Below, in pieces: positions 1-8,929 of a stretch of DNA of 64,000 nucleotides. Both the position numbers and the translations under genes were made by a program. The DNA lies in assembly GCF_016735515.1 (NCBI RefSeq), contig NZ_JAERQZ010000001.1, forward strand, positions 3,894,746 to 3,958,745. The letters run 5' to 3'. Under the pieces are notes generated by a model. That model did not search any database. It saw only the letters and a list, made by a program, of their open reading frames with translations, and was not told the DNA's origin. Position 1 is the stretch's first letter. The number at the start of each line of letters is the position of its first letter. The stretch is from Piscinibacter sp. HJYY11 (GTDB taxonomy: Bacteria > Pseudomonadota > Gammaproteobacteria > Burkholderiales > Burkholderiaceae_C).

Positions 1-837
1 GGCCAAGCAGTCGAAAGTTCGACTTAGCGGAATCGATTCGCGTAACTCTCGATGTGTAGTCAGCCAGAGGGGCAACTCCGGCAACGGGACCTCTTCCAAA
101 ACTCGGACCAGGTTGGGATCCGCGTCGCCGACATTGCGCAGACCGATACCTATACCCAGCGCGTTCGTCACCGCTTGCCAACAAACTAGTCTGTTGTCGC
201 ATCGAAAGTCAAAAAAAGCAGCGGTGACGCGCATGCCTGCACGAGCGAATCCGTCCACCAGCAGCGGCGACCGATCGAGGCCAATCCACTGATGGTCTTC
301 TGCGTCTGACAGCGTTGGAACTCCATACTGTTCTGCATATCGTCGATGCACATACAGCCCGAACTGGAGAATCCGTAGCTTTCGGACGACCAGACTGCCC
401 TGATGCGGCTGAACCATTCGCAGGGCGATATCAGCTTGGCGTGTCAGTAGATCTTGAATCTCGTCTGAAGCGACTAGCTCGATCTGAATATCAGGGCATC
501 GCTCACGCAAGCCTTTCAACGCAGGTAAGAGCAGTTGACCTGCGACCAGCTCACTCGCCGCGATACGTACAGTGCCGCCTTCCCGACCCATCGCACTAGC
601 GAAAGTGGAGGACAGCTCTTGCACCGCATCCTGCACCCTACGCGCAGGTGCAAGGAGCGATTGGCCCGCTGCCGTCAGAAGCATTCCCTGCGGGGTCCGC
701 TCGAACAGCGCCGCGCCCATCGCCCTCTCTAGGGCGCCCAGCTGCCTAGTCAGCGTGGGTTGAGTTGTGTGCAAAGCCTGCGAGGCGCGAGTAAGAGATC
801 CACCGTCGGCCACCCCCAGGAAGGCGCGAAGCAGATT
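1..837 (-). CDS. LysR-type transcriptional regulator, 3' partial, 5' end interrupted
   Basis: The minus strand stays open from 837 through the left window edge and reads as a LysR-family regulator. The N-terminal winged HTH (NLLRAFLGVADGGSLTRASQ, then a TQPTLTRQLGALE recognition helix) is followed by a substrate-binding domain (TVRIAASELVAGQLLLPAL). The C-terminus lies outside the window. The codon just before NLLRAFL is TGA (840-838), where close LysR relatives usually have Trp in LDWNLLRAF. Upstream in frame is an ATG at 912-910, so the TGA would truncate the product. A GTG at 813 could restart but would remove part of helix 1. It may therefore be a pseudogene. It is divergent from the membrane protein gene at 998, the usual position of a LysR target. 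Confidence 0.6.
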
Positions 838-997
838 TCAGTCGAGTGATTCCGGTGAGCAAGTTCCGGGAGGAGCTTCCGCATTCCGCCGTCGTCCGCT
901 GCGTGCTTCCATTCGCGCATAGCTCCTATACGTGGGCAACCGTTCTCATATCGCTATCTGCCCTAGAGAATGAGCGCTCCTGACTTCGACACATCAA

Positions 998-1636
998 ATG
1001 AAAGACTTCATTTCGCATTGGACCAAGTGGCCATCGACCCGCAGCTTTTTGGTGTGGGTTCCGCTCGCATTTGCGCTGAACCTTTGGGCCACTCAGTGGC
1101 TGAACGAAAGCTACGCATCATCGCAATTCCCGGTGCCCTACTATGTTGCCCAGCTATCGTTTGACGCCGCCAAATTGAAGGCGTGGTATGGGCAGCTGCT
1201 GGCTCTTGGGTCGCTCGACCTCTATGTCAGAACGCAGCACATCGACTTTGCGTTCATCGCGTCCACGCTAGTCCTCCATTTCCTTGTTTTTGCGTGGATA
1301 GGACGCTCGTTCGGAGCTCACTCGAGAATCCGGAGAGGCTGGGTAGTCTTCGCGTTGGTGAGCGCTATTGCGCCGATCGCTGATGCGTGCGAAAACCTAG
1401 TCTCCTACTTCATGCTGGCAGACCCAACCGGTTTTCCAGACCACCTTGCGCTTGCCTATTCCACGTTTGCCTCTATCAAGTTCTTCTTCTTCTTCGTGGC
1501 ATATATGGCAGCGCTGGGTGGGGTCTGCGTAGTGATCTGGTCCCTCCTTGCGAGAAGGCGAATGCGTGCCACTCCTGCCGGAAACTCGCCTCTGCCTCGT
1601 TCCTTCGTTCAACCTCTGATGTCTCCTCGCGAATGA
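998..1636 (+). CDS. Hypothetical integral membrane protein
   Basis: This 212-aa protein has about four hydrophobic segments: FLVWVPLAFALNLWA near residue 18, FAIASTLVLHFLVFAWIG-like near 80, VVFALVSAIAPIADA near 115, and FFFFFVAYMAALGGVCVVIW near 160. A basic C-terminal tail (LLARRRMRATP) suggests a cytoplasmic end. I recognise no catalytic motif or named family. It is divergent from the LysR-type gene to its left, with about 160 bp between them, so it is a candidate target of that regulator. The start ATG at 998 is the first one giving the hydrophobic N-terminus in this frame. Confidence 0.6.
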   Translation: MKDFISHWTKWPSTRSFLVWVPLAFALNLWATQWLNESYASSQFPVPYYVAQLSFDAAKLKAWYGQLLALGSLDLYVRTQHIDFAFIASTLVLHFLVFAWIGRSFGAHSRIRRGWVVFALVSAIAPIADACENLVSYFMLADPTGFPDHLALAYSTFASIKFFFFFVAYMAALGGVCVVIWSLLARRRMRATPAGNSPLPRSFVQPLMSPRE

Positions 1637-1721
1637 TCGGATCTGAGCGCGGCGTGCTTGGCTGCTGTTAGGTGTCGCTCACCAGACGCTAGCCTGAGGC
1701 GCCGCGCTTCAACTGGTTTGG

Positions 1722-2075
1722 TCATCGGATTTTCCGAAGCGCCCTAATCATCGGCACGTCAGTTTCCCCACTGACTGTTTGAAGCACCTGCACCAAATGT
1801 TCGCTCGTCTCCTTCAGGAGATCGCTGTAACGACGCAATTCAGCAACCTCTTGATTGAGGCGTTCGAGCAACTCCTTGACACTCGAGTCGGCCGCCCAGT
1901 CTCGGGAGCGCTCCGCCTTGCGCACCCACAAGCGCAAGGTCTCCGTGTGGCAGCCGATACTCGACGCCACCACTTGAATGGCCGCCCACTGCGATCGACA
2001 TTTGTCCTGGATTCTCAGCACCTGCTCGACAGCGAGATCGGCGGTTTCAGCTGAAAACTTTTTCTCGTTCTTCAT
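1722..2075 (-). CDS. IS3-family transposase OrfA-like protein (solitary)
   Basis: The 117-aa product from ATG 2075 looks like the helix-turn-helix OrfA of IS3-group elements. It has an MKNEKKFSAE start, a homeodomain-like HTH ending HTETLRLWVRKAE, then a leucine-rich coiled coil (VKELLERLNQEVAELRRYSD). OrfA of IS3 elements binds terminal repeats and is normally fused by frameshift to the DDE OrfB. No OrfB follows, and I see no obvious terminal inverted repeats, so this is a degenerate or orphan element. The C-terminus (MIRALRKIR) is not the usual OrfA end. It sits just downstream of the minus-strand binding-protein gene. Confidence 0.55.
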   Translation of the reverse strand: MKNEKKFSAETADLAVEQVLRIQDKCRSQWAAIQVVASSIGCHTETLRLWVRKAERSRDWAADSSVKELLERLNQEVAELRRYSDLLKETSEHLVQVLQTVSGETDVPMIRALRKIR

Positions 2076-2091
2076 TGGCGTCGGTGCAACG

Positions 2092-3372
2092 CTAGTGAGG
2101 CGCAACAGATCTGCTGATCTCGGTGCGCATAGATGATGCAAGCGACACTCGGGACGAGAGGCTGCGCCGGTAGCTCTCGCTGTCATGCTCTTCTAGCGCA
2201 CATGTCGGGAAGGAGCGATGTTCTTGTGCAGAAGGCCTACCGCCTAGCATCCTCAGGAATGCGTGAGCCTTCGCGGTGTCGCCGTCGGCGTGAATGACGT
2301 ATCTGACAGCAGTGGCAACGCCGTCGCGCATGCTGCGTGACGACCCTTGAAGTTGGCTCATGGATGGAAGCAGGAGATCAGGACACAGCCCCGCCAGGTG
2401 GAACATCTTCCACGACGATGAGTCGATCATGGTTGTTGTCGCATCGCGAACCGCGGGCAGCGCGCCCTTAATCAACCCAAATTCGCCCTGTACCTCCGGG
2501 CGCAAGAGGGTCTGAGTAAGCTTCGCCAGCACCTCGTCATTGCGAAACCCTCTTTCTCGCTCCACGGGAACAACGTAGTCCACGTTGAACAGGAACGACG
2601 TTTCGGTGCCAGGGGCGGTCCACTTGTAGACCGATCTGTAGCTGCCCGATGAGTCTGTAGACGTGCCATCGCAGAACTCGATATGAGCCCAGTCGCCGAT
2701 GATGGCTACGGCGCACTTACCGGTTCGGCAATCAGCGGCAGCCACGTGCCAAGCCGCTGATTCTTCGTACGGGGAGATGTATCTCGCCATGTCTTTGAGG
2801 TAGTTCAGAGACTCGCGCATGCGAGGCGAGGCGAGGGCGGAACTGAGGCTCATGCCAAAGGCGCGTCTGTGAAAATCTGCCCCGTGCATTGACAGCACGA
2901 TGAGTTCGAATAGAAGGCTCAGCTGCCAGTCCTCCCGCCCGAGACGAATGGGGTAGGGCACCAGCTTCGAGGCTCGCGCCAACCATTCCAGCCACTCAGC
3001 GTGAGTCGTTGGTGGTGAGCCGATGCGATCAGCAATCTCCCGGTTCGCCCACATGATGTTGTTCCGGAAAGCGCCGAGGGGAACACCGAACAAAGCCAGT
3101 TTCGAGGGGGAGTTCACTGCCTTGAAAGGTGCGAAGACTCGGGATTCAAGATCGTAGGGCGTGAGAAATGAGCCGAGATCGATAGGTCGCGGACCTGAGC
3201 CACATACGCCATCCCATATTCGCTGCGCAGACATGACGCAGGCTTCAGCGTCCGCGTTCGCTGCGCAGTCCACCAAGTCGATGCCGTCGACATAGAGCGC
3301 CTCACGCAAACAAGCGAGTGCTAGTTTCTCCGAATGAGAGGTCCACCAATGGTCAAGAAAAACGCGGCGCAT
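2092..3372 (-). CDS. Extracellular solute-binding-protein-like protein (sugar ABC family) lacking a signal peptide
   Basis: The 426-aa protein resembles the bacterial extracellular solute-binding family of sugar transporters. It has an HWWTSHSEKLALACLREAL start, a FGVPLGAFRNNIMWANREIA central strand, and the late WTAPGTETSFLFNVDYVVPV and FGLIKGALPAVRD segments. It starts with only MRRVFLD before the HWWTS strand, so it has no export signal and should stay cytoplasmic. The ATG at 3372 has a GGGAG ribosome-binding site 8 nt upstream. No permease or ATPase genes are adjacent. A sensory role, or loss of a 5' segment, are both possible. Two near-palindromic 14-bp sites lie upstream. Confidence 0.6.
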   Translation of the reverse strand: MRRVFLDHWWTSHSEKLALACLREALYVDGIDLVDCAANADAEACVMSAQRIWDGVCGSGPRPIDLGSFLTPYDLESRVFAPFKAVNSPSKLALFGVPLGAFRNNIMWANREIADRIGSPPTTHAEWLEWLARASKLVPYPIRLGREDWQLSLLFELIVLSMHGADFHRRAFGMSLSSALASPRMRESLNYLKDMARYISPYEESAAWHVAAADCRTGKCAVAIIGDWAHIEFCDGTSTDSSGSYRSVYKWTAPGTETSFLFNVDYVVPVERERGFRNDEVLAKLTQTLLRPEVQGEFGLIKGALPAVRDATTTMIDSSSWKMFHLAGLCPDLLLPSMSQLQGSSRSMRDGVATAVRYVIHADGDTAKAHAFLRMLGGRPSAQEHRSFPTCALEEHDSESYRRSLSSRVSLASSMRTEISRSVAPH

Positions 3373-3449
3373 GTTGGTTCTCCCGTCTGCACTTGACTAC
3401 AAAATCAGCCTGAGGGCTACGCACAAAGCGACATATTCGGTACGAATTA

Positions 3450-3599
3450 TTGGAACGTACCAATTGGCACGTCAAATGAAAGTTCGTGCAATACATCCGT
3501 GCCGGCGCGCTTTTCTTCGCCGGCTTGAGATAGGGGTTCAGTTTGGTGTTTCCCCTACCTTTGCCTGTCAGGCCTCACCGCATAATTGGATCGTTCCAA
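3450..3599. promoter_or_regulatory. Two near-palindromic operator-like sites
   Basis: TTGGAACGTACCAA (3450-3463) and TTGGATCGTTCCAA (3586-3599) have the same inverted arms around a CG-containing centre and lie 136 bp apart. They are upstream of the minus-strand binding-protein gene that starts at 3372. The spacing and symmetry suit a dimeric regulator such as a LacI-type repressor, but no regulator gene of that kind is adjacent. The role is inferred only. Confidence 0.35.
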
Positions 3600-3700
3600 C
3601 GGGACTCGAGTTCGAGTTTGGACTTGGAGCCGCGGAAGGAGCATGCGATGAGTGTTCTGTCTTCTCTCCTAGGTAGCGCAGCATGACGAGAGCGCTTTAG

Positions 3701-3729
3701 AGCACCTCTTTTGAGGTGCTATTTTTTTT
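3701..3729 (+). terminator. Rho-independent terminator
   Basis: AGCACCTC-TTTT-GAGGTGCT is a perfect 8-bp stem with a 4-nt loop, followed by A and eight T. It terminates + strand transcription, yet no convincing + strand gene lies between 3373 and 3700, so the transcript may be non-coding. Confidence 0.85.
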
Positions 3730-3745
3730 GTTCGAGGAAACGCAC

Positions 3746-3865
3746 ATGCCAACGTTGAGAACATTGACCCAGCTGTGGCGCGCATTTCTCTGGGTCGCGC
3801 GGTCGGCGAGCGGCAACTACCAGCGCTACACCGACATATTCGGTTCGCGACCTCCGATGGGCTAG
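3746..3865 (+). CDS. Possible 39-aa small protein
   Basis: This short frame starts at an ATG preceded by GAGGAAAC with normal spacing. It encodes a 39-aa peptide (MPTLRTLTQLWRAFLWVARS..., ending GSRPPMG). It lies directly after the terminator and 39 bp before the hybrid kinase frame, in the same orientation. The pattern is faintly like the short YbdD/YjiX proteins, but the resemblance is too weak to name. It could be a leader peptide or chance. Confidence 0.3.
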   Translation: MPTLRTLTQLWRAFLWVARSASGNYQRYTDIFGSRPPMG

Positions 3866-3904
3866 CGCCGATCCAGCTGCGCGTCACCGCTCGAGCGAAC
3901 ACCA

Positions 3905-6298
3905 ATGATTTGCCACCAACCTCCTGTGCACCTCGATTCGTCAGAGATGATGACGGGCTGGTCAAACACGGATCTGCGCGAAACTTTCGACCAGTTGTGC
4001 AAACTCTTGGGGTGTGACGCGCTCGCCTTGTTGGAGGGACACGGTCTCGGAGGAAGGTTGATCTGTGCGCATGTGACACCGGATAGCGCTTTGAGCAGAG
4101 ACCGCTTGGTTGCGCTGCTGGAACGTGCCCAGCCACTTAACGTCGGTCCGTTGACAGATCGATCCGGTTTGTACGCCGTTTTCCCGGGGATGGAGGTGCT
4201 TGAACTGACTCAGGCAGCTCAACCCGTTGGTGCCGTAATCGCGCTAAGGCAGGGTAGTTCGCCTCTCTCGGATGCTCAGCTGCACAGCTTCAAAGCGGCG
4301 GCTGCAATTTTCGGCGCGCTCATTCAAGTGCTTCGCTGTGGCGATGCACAGCTGCAAAGAAGTCGGCGGCTCGCCGACTTTGCATTGGCATCGGGTGACG
4401 GCTTCTGGGAAACCGACTCAAACCACTGCATGAGATGGACCGCTCTTAGCGGGATATCGCCCGAAGCCGCCGCCTATGCGAACGACCCTATGCTTGAGGC
4501 GCATTTGTGTTCCGAAGAGGGTGATGCACTGACACCACCCTGCCGGCTGATAGATCTGCTGGTTCGGCAACAGCCGTTCTCGCGCGCGGTCATTCGGGCA
4601 GAAGGGGGAAACACCCCGAGGTACTTGTCGTTCTCCGGTCGACCGTTTGTTGACGGCGGCTCGTTTGTTGGCTACAGAGGCACGACTCGGGATGTCACCT
4701 CCAGAGTTGAGGCGGAGCAGGAGCGTCGCAGAGCGACCCGGGCCCTTGTTCGGATCGCGTCGCAAGTGCCAGGGTTGGTCTGTGAACTTCAAACTCTTCC
4801 TGATGGCAGTTCAAAGATCGTCTACGCCAACGGGCGGCTCGAAGACGTGTTTGGCGAGTCGGTTGACGCTTTGCGCGACGACCCATCAATAGCGTTGCGT
4901 TGGGTTCACCGCGACGACCTTGCTCGAGTGGCCGCCTCTCTGCAACACTCGGCGCGATCTGTGTCGCCGTGGCGTGGAGAGTACCGGATCTGCTTACCCG
5001 GACAGGCACAGCGTGTCATCGCCGGTCAAGCCATCCCCGAGCTTCAGGAAGACAGCAGCATTATTTGGTATGTGGTGGCAACCGATGTGACGCTCGAAGT
5101 GGAAGAGAGGCAACGAGCAGAGTCGCTCCAACATGAACGCGACAACGCGAAGCGCCTTGAACGGCTACGCGCCGATCTGACAGCGCGTGTGAGCCACGAA
5201 CTTCGAACGCCGTTGCACGCCATCCTCGGCTTTGCTCAACTTCTGCGTGTGAGCTATCCGAACGCAGAGATTGAACCGGGCCGGTCGCTGTCGCATGTTC
5301 ACCAGGCGGCGAATCACCTGCTCTCGGTAATCAATGACATGCTGGACCTGGCTGCCCTGGAAGCCGGCCACGCCCAAATGAAGGTGAACGATTTCGAGCT
5401 ACGGCCGCTTCTTGCAGGATGCAGCGCGATCATGCAGACGCAGCTGGCTGTGAAGCAGCTAACGCTGGCAATAGCGGCACCGGTGACGCCGTACGTGTCA
5501 GCGGACGAGCGCTCGGTGCGGCAGATCTTGCTGAATCTACTGTCGAACGCGGTGAAGTTTTCGCCCGAGCGCGGGGTGATCTCGTTGAGTGTGCGCCTCG
5601 TGTCGCGCAGCACTTGTGTCCAAATCGACGTGACGGACTCCGGAGCAGGTATTCCGCCAGAACGACTCGACAGGCTGTTTGCTCCGTTCGAGCGATTGAC
5701 TTCTGATCGCCAGATACCAGGTACTGGGCTTGGCCTTGCGATCAGCAGGCAGCTCGCTCGACAGATGGGTGGCGACCTTGTGCACATCCCTACCAGCCGC
5801 GGCTCCAGGTTTCGGCTGCTGCTTCGGAGAGGCAACAAAACCGCGCCCACCGCGCCCACCAGCGGCTTTCTTCCGATGCCCGAAGCCTCGCAGCATGCGG
5901 TTCAGTGGCGCGTGCTGTACGTTGATGACGACCCCATCAATGTACTGGTTATGGAAGGACTTCTGGCGAACATCGGAAACATCGCCATGACGGCCGCTAA
6001 CAGCATTAGGGCCGGCCTGCGTGCGGCCCGGTCGATGCAGCCGGACCTCATCCTACTAGACATGCACTTGGCAGACGGCACGGGAATGGACATGCTGAAG
6101 GTATTGCAAGAGGATGCGCCCGATGCGCGTACGCCACTCATCGCTGTTAGCGCGGACGCGATGCCACAGCACATCGAAGCGGCGTTGAAAGCGGGCTTTC
6201 ACGGCTACATCACCAAGCCGGTCGAGCTGCCGCGCCTGCGTCAAACATTGCAACGAATCTTGAGCACTCGCACGCCTGGCAACCATTCTGCCCAATAA
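3905..6298 (+). CDS. Soluble hybrid sensor histidine kinase/response regulator (GAF-PAS-PAS-HisKA-HATPase-REC)
   Basis: The 797-aa protein has no membrane segment. The N-terminal ~150 residues look GAF-like. Two PAS-like regions follow (FWETDSNHCMRWTALSGISP and IVYANGRLEDVFGES), then a HisKA domain with phospho-accepting His431 in SHELRTPLHAILGFAQLL. The ATPase domain has NLLSNAVKFSP, DSGAGIPPE and GTGLGLAI boxes. A C-terminal receiver domain has acidic residues in YVDDDPIN, probable phospho-Asp719 in LLDMHLADGTGMD, and a conserved Lys in YITKPVE. It should autophosphorylate and relay phosphate internally. ATG at 3905 gives the full frame; ATGs about 14 codons later are alternatives. No separate output regulator lies beside it. 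Confidence 0.85.
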   Translation: MICHQPPVHLDSSEMMTGWSNTDLRETFDQLCKLLGCDALALLEGHGLGGRLICAHVTPDSALSRDRLVALLERAQPLNVGPLTDRSGLYAVFPGMEVLELTQAAQPVGAVIALRQGSSPLSDAQLHSFKAAAAIFGALIQVLRCGDAQLQRSRRLADFALASGDGFWETDSNHCMRWTALSGISPEAAAYANDPMLEAHLCSEEGDALTPPCRLIDLLVRQQPFSRAVIRAEGGNTPRYLSFSGRPFVDGGSFVGYRGTTRDVTSRVEAEQERRRATRALVRIASQVPGLVCELQTLPDGSSKIVYANGRLEDVFGESVDALRDDPSIALRWVHRDDLARVAASLQHSARSVSPWRGEYRICLPGQAQRVIAGQAIPELQEDSSIIWYVVATDVTLEVEERQRAESLQHERDNAKRLERLRADLTARVSHELRTPLHAILGFAQLLRVSYPNAEIEPGRSLSHVHQAANHLLSVINDMLDLAALEAGHAQMKVNDFELRPLLAGCSAIMQTQLAVKQLTLAIAAPVTPYVSADERSVRQILLNLLSNAVKFSPERGVISLSVRLVSRSTCVQIDVTDSGAGIPPERLDRLFAPFERLTSDRQIPGTGLGLAISRQLARQMGGDLVHIPTSRGSRFRLLLRRGNKTAPTAPTSGFLPMPEASQHAVQWRVLYVDDDPINVLVMEGLLANIGNIAMTAANSIRAGLRAARSMQPDLILLDMHLADGTGMDMLKVLQEDAPDARTPLIAVSADAMPQHIEAALKAGFHGYITKPVELPRLRQTLQRILSTRTPGNHSAQ

Positions 6299-6326
6299 AC
6301 CGCATGATCCTCTATCGCCTCTACGT

Positions 6327-6737
6327 GTGCAATTTGTTCAATACGCAATGAAGGCGCAGTTCAACCAAATTCAGCAGATAAGTGGAATGCTAAACGCGGC
6401 GCGGGTGCTGCTACTTGTCGAGCACTCCTGGCGCGAGCATAGCGATCGAACCGCATACGCCGGCGCACCAGACGACTGCTTGAATGCAGGCATCCAACTC
6501 ATTGGACTAATTGTTCCTTTGCTCTCGGACCTGCACGCGGCGGTTGTGCAGGTCGTGCTGCAGGTTGCACCCGAGCGTCGTGAGGAGCTGGACCGGACCT
6601 TCGATGAGCTCTGGTCGGGTGCACGCGAATTGGCGAGGGCCTACGAAACAGTTGCGCTAAACGGACAGGGCGCGTTCATGGAATCCCTGGCCACGAGTCG
6701 GCGTCTACTCGAACGTCTTCGTCTGGCCTCTGACTAG
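6327..6737 (+). CDS. Hypothetical helical protein
   Basis: This 136-aa protein follows the hybrid kinase by 28 bp in the same direction and is probably cotranscribed. It is predicted mostly alpha-helical, with amphipathic stretches such as NAARVLLLVEHSWREHSD, VQVVLQVAPERREELDRTF and SLATSRRLLERLRLASD. There is no signal peptide, metal motif or HTH. I do not recognise a family. The start codon is a TTG- or ATG-type choice near 6327; the ATG at 6348 is an alternative. It could be an accessory of the kinase. Confidence 0.45.
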   Translation: MQFVQYAMKAQFNQIQQISGMLNAARVLLLVEHSWREHSDRTAYAGAPDDCLNAGIQLIGLIVPLLSDLHAAVVQVVLQVAPERREELDRTFDELWSGARELARAYETVALNGQGAFMESLATSRRLLERLRLASD

Positions 6738-6884
6738 CCATCGTTTGCCGCCCCGACACCCTAGCTGACGTAGCTCCTGCGCCGGACGACCTATCTCGCG
6801 AAAAGGGGCTGCTCAACAGCGCCACTGTGTTCGGAACGCGAGAAAAAAGGAACGAATGTTCTCATTGAGCTTGAAGGGAGTGGT

Positions 6885-7460
6885 GTGGATCGCCGGCGTC
6901 GTGAGAAGACCGACATACTGACTGGAGCTACTTCGGCGTTGGGCAACAAGGACACCGAGCTGGTTTCGGCAGCGGCGAATGGAGACTGTGCCGCCGTGGC
7001 GCGTCTGCTGGCTGCTGGAGCGGGTATCAACTGCGTCGATATCCGTTATTCATTAACACCGTTGGCGGCCGCCGCGGCGGCCAGTCGATTGGAGACACTG
7101 CGCACCTTGATCCGGCGAGGTGCTGATATCAACGCCATCATGCCCAGCACAGGCGAGACCGCGCTAGGCGTTGCGGCGTCTCTCGGTCACCACGATGCAG
7201 TGCTTATCCTCATAAAGGCTGGTGCAAAGGTCGATTTGACGTCCAGGCAGTGTGAATACACGCCACTGATGCACGCGGTGCTCAATGGGCACGGTGCAAC
7301 GGCGAGGGCCCTCCTCGCGGCAGGGGCAGACCCCCTTCAAACCTCAGTGCTCGGTTGCAGCGCTGCCAGCTTGGCTGAAGGTAAAGAAGGATCTCGAATG
7401 GCTTCACTTCTCGACGCACACCGCGCGACCCCGGCGCGAAAGCCGAGGGGTCCTTGGTGA
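6885..7460 (+). CDS. Ankyrin-repeat protein
   Basis: The 191-aa protein carries four ankyrin repeats between residues ~24 and 175. Recognisable units are ELVSAAANGDCAAVARLLAA, TPLAAAAAASRLETLRTLIR, TALGVAASLGHHDAVLILIK and TPLMHAVLNGHGATARALLA. Each is followed by a G-A-D/K loop. Ankyrin repeats mediate protein binding, and the partner is unknown. There is no signal peptide or membrane segment, so it is likely cytoplasmic. It follows the kinase cluster on the same strand and may be part of the same signalling patch. The first ATG-like start is at 6885; a GTG lies one codon upstream. Confidence 0.75.
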   Translation: MDRRRREKTDILTGATSALGNKDTELVSAAANGDCAAVARLLAAGAGINCVDIRYSLTPLAAAAAASRLETLRTLIRRGADINAIMPSTGETALGVAASLGHHDAVLILIKAGAKVDLTSRQCEYTPLMHAVLNGHGATARALLAAGADPLQTSVLGCSAASLAEGKEGSRMASLLDAHRATPARKPRGPW

Positions 7461-7932
7461 GGTCCACATGGTCGTGGCCACGGATTCGAGTCGCAAAGCC
7501 GAGTGCCTGCGGCGACGGCGCGCGAGGCGATCGAGTCGCGCGCGCTCCTGCGCTGGGGCTCACGGGGTTCTGTGGCCATCCTCGGATGAAGAATTCACCT
7601 TCGGATGCGCTGGACGGGCGCCCCCACTGCTCATCCGGCGCATGCATCCAACAATGGCCAATCCAATCGCTGGAGTCGACGCGGGGTCCTTTGTTGTTGG
7701 GATCACTGCTGATCCACAGACACTCGATCCCGGTGCGATCGTGTTGCATGTGCGAGCGAATGGCGGTGTAGAGATTTGTGACTCCGCAACAAGTCTGACC
7801 GATGTTTGGAAGCATTTGGTATGCAAACAGTCATTCAAGATGCGTCTCAAATGTTCCTTTGGCGCTCCGTTCGTGCTCGCGGCGAGTTGAGACATGTGGA
7901 AGCGATCGCCCATCACATCTCGAGGCAGAAGG
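7461..7932. other. Intergenic stretch with no supported gene
   Basis: Several overlapping open frames exist on both strands, but none has a recognisable domain, a ribosome-binding site or consistent codon use. I see no terminator or tRNA. Confidence 0.5.
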
Positions 7933-8916
7933 ATGACTCACACTTTGCGGTTAGCCAATCCGTTTGAAGCGGCCACACTTTGCACTTGCATCGCACGTAC
8001 GGTGAGAGTGATCAATGCTGTTGTCCTTGCTCTACCTGCCATTTGCGTGACACTCTGCTGCCCAGCGGCAGCGAAGACCGGATCACGCACACTTGAGCGA
8101 ATCCAAGCTACCGGCGTTATTTCAGTCGGCTATCGCACGACGTCCGCCCCGTTTTCCTACCTTGATGGACGCCGGAGACCAATCGGCTATTCAATAGACA
8201 TATGCGATCGTATTGTTCAAGCCATACGTCGAGAGACCAAACTGCCTGAACTGCGTATACGCATGGTGGCTGTCACCACCGCAACCAGGCTGCCGATGCT
8301 TGCGGTGGGCAACATTGACCTGGAATGCGGGGTCACTACACACACGGTGGAGCGTGAGAGGTCGGTTGGTTTCTCCGTAACGACCTTTGTATCTGCAAGC
8401 CGTTTGCTCTCGCGGCGTAGCGCTGGCATTCAATCGGTTGACGATCTGCGCGGAAAGACCGTTGCTACAACGCTTTCGACAACAAGCATGCAGTACCTGA
8501 CCAAGGTCAACGCCGAGCGTTCGCTAGCCATGCGCATCGTCGCAGGGATAGATGACGAGGATGCATTTTCCATGGTGCGCCGAGGCGAAGCGATCGCATT
8601 CGCTATGGATGACGTGCTGCTCAAAAGCGTTCTCGCCGGCGCGCAAGACGGTCAGGCCTTTACGGTGAGCGAGCATGCCTTGACCGTTGAGCCTTATGCG
8701 ATCGGACTGCCGCCGAAAGACGCGAAGTTTAAAGAGGTTGTTGATCGCGCCATCAAAGAACTGTTCGTCAGCGGCGAGATCCATGTTCTCTACAAGCGCT
8801 GGTTCGAATCGAAGATCCCATTCCGCAACATCAATCTGCGCCTTCCGATGAGTGGACAGCTTCGGCGGGTAGTTGAACGTCCCACTGACTCACCCGACCC
8901 AGACATCTACCGGTGA
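7933..8916 (+). CDS. Amino-acid ABC transporter substrate-binding protein (GltI/HisJ-like)
   Basis: The 327-aa precursor has a signal-like hydrophobic segment (VRVINAVVLALPAICVTLCC) followed by an SBP_bac_3 domain. That domain includes LERIQATGVISVGYRTTSAPFS, GYSIDICDRIV, RLPMLAVGNIDLECGVTTHT, the DDLRGKTVATT hinge and the IKELFVSGEIHVLYKRWF end. The pattern is closest to glutamate/aspartate-type periplasmic binding proteins. ATG 7933 lies within AGAAGGATG and places the signal segment near the N-terminus. No permease genes follow. It converges on the two-component pair at 8930-12080, whose homologues often control dicarboxylate or acidic amino-acid uptake. Confidence 0.8.
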   Translation: MTHTLRLANPFEAATLCTCIARTVRVINAVVLALPAICVTLCCPAAAKTGSRTLERIQATGVISVGYRTTSAPFSYLDGRRRPIGYSIDICDRIVQAIRRETKLPELRIRMVAVTTATRLPMLAVGNIDLECGVTTHTVERERSVGFSVTTFVSASRLLSRRSAGIQSVDDLRGKTVATTLSTTSMQYLTKVNAERSLAMRIVAGIDDEDAFSMVRRGEAIAFAMDDVLLKSVLAGAQDGQAFTVSEHALTVEPYAIGLPPKDAKFKEVVDRAIKELFVSGEIHVLYKRWFESKIPFRNINLRLPMSGQLRRVVERPTDSPDPDIYR

Positions 8917-8929
8917 TCGGCTCAAATTG

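Noticed and set aside
1688..1701. 14-bp match CTAGCCTGAGGCGC shared with about 20333
   Set aside because: A few such 14-mer repeats are expected by chance in 64 kb, and the contexts have nothing in common.
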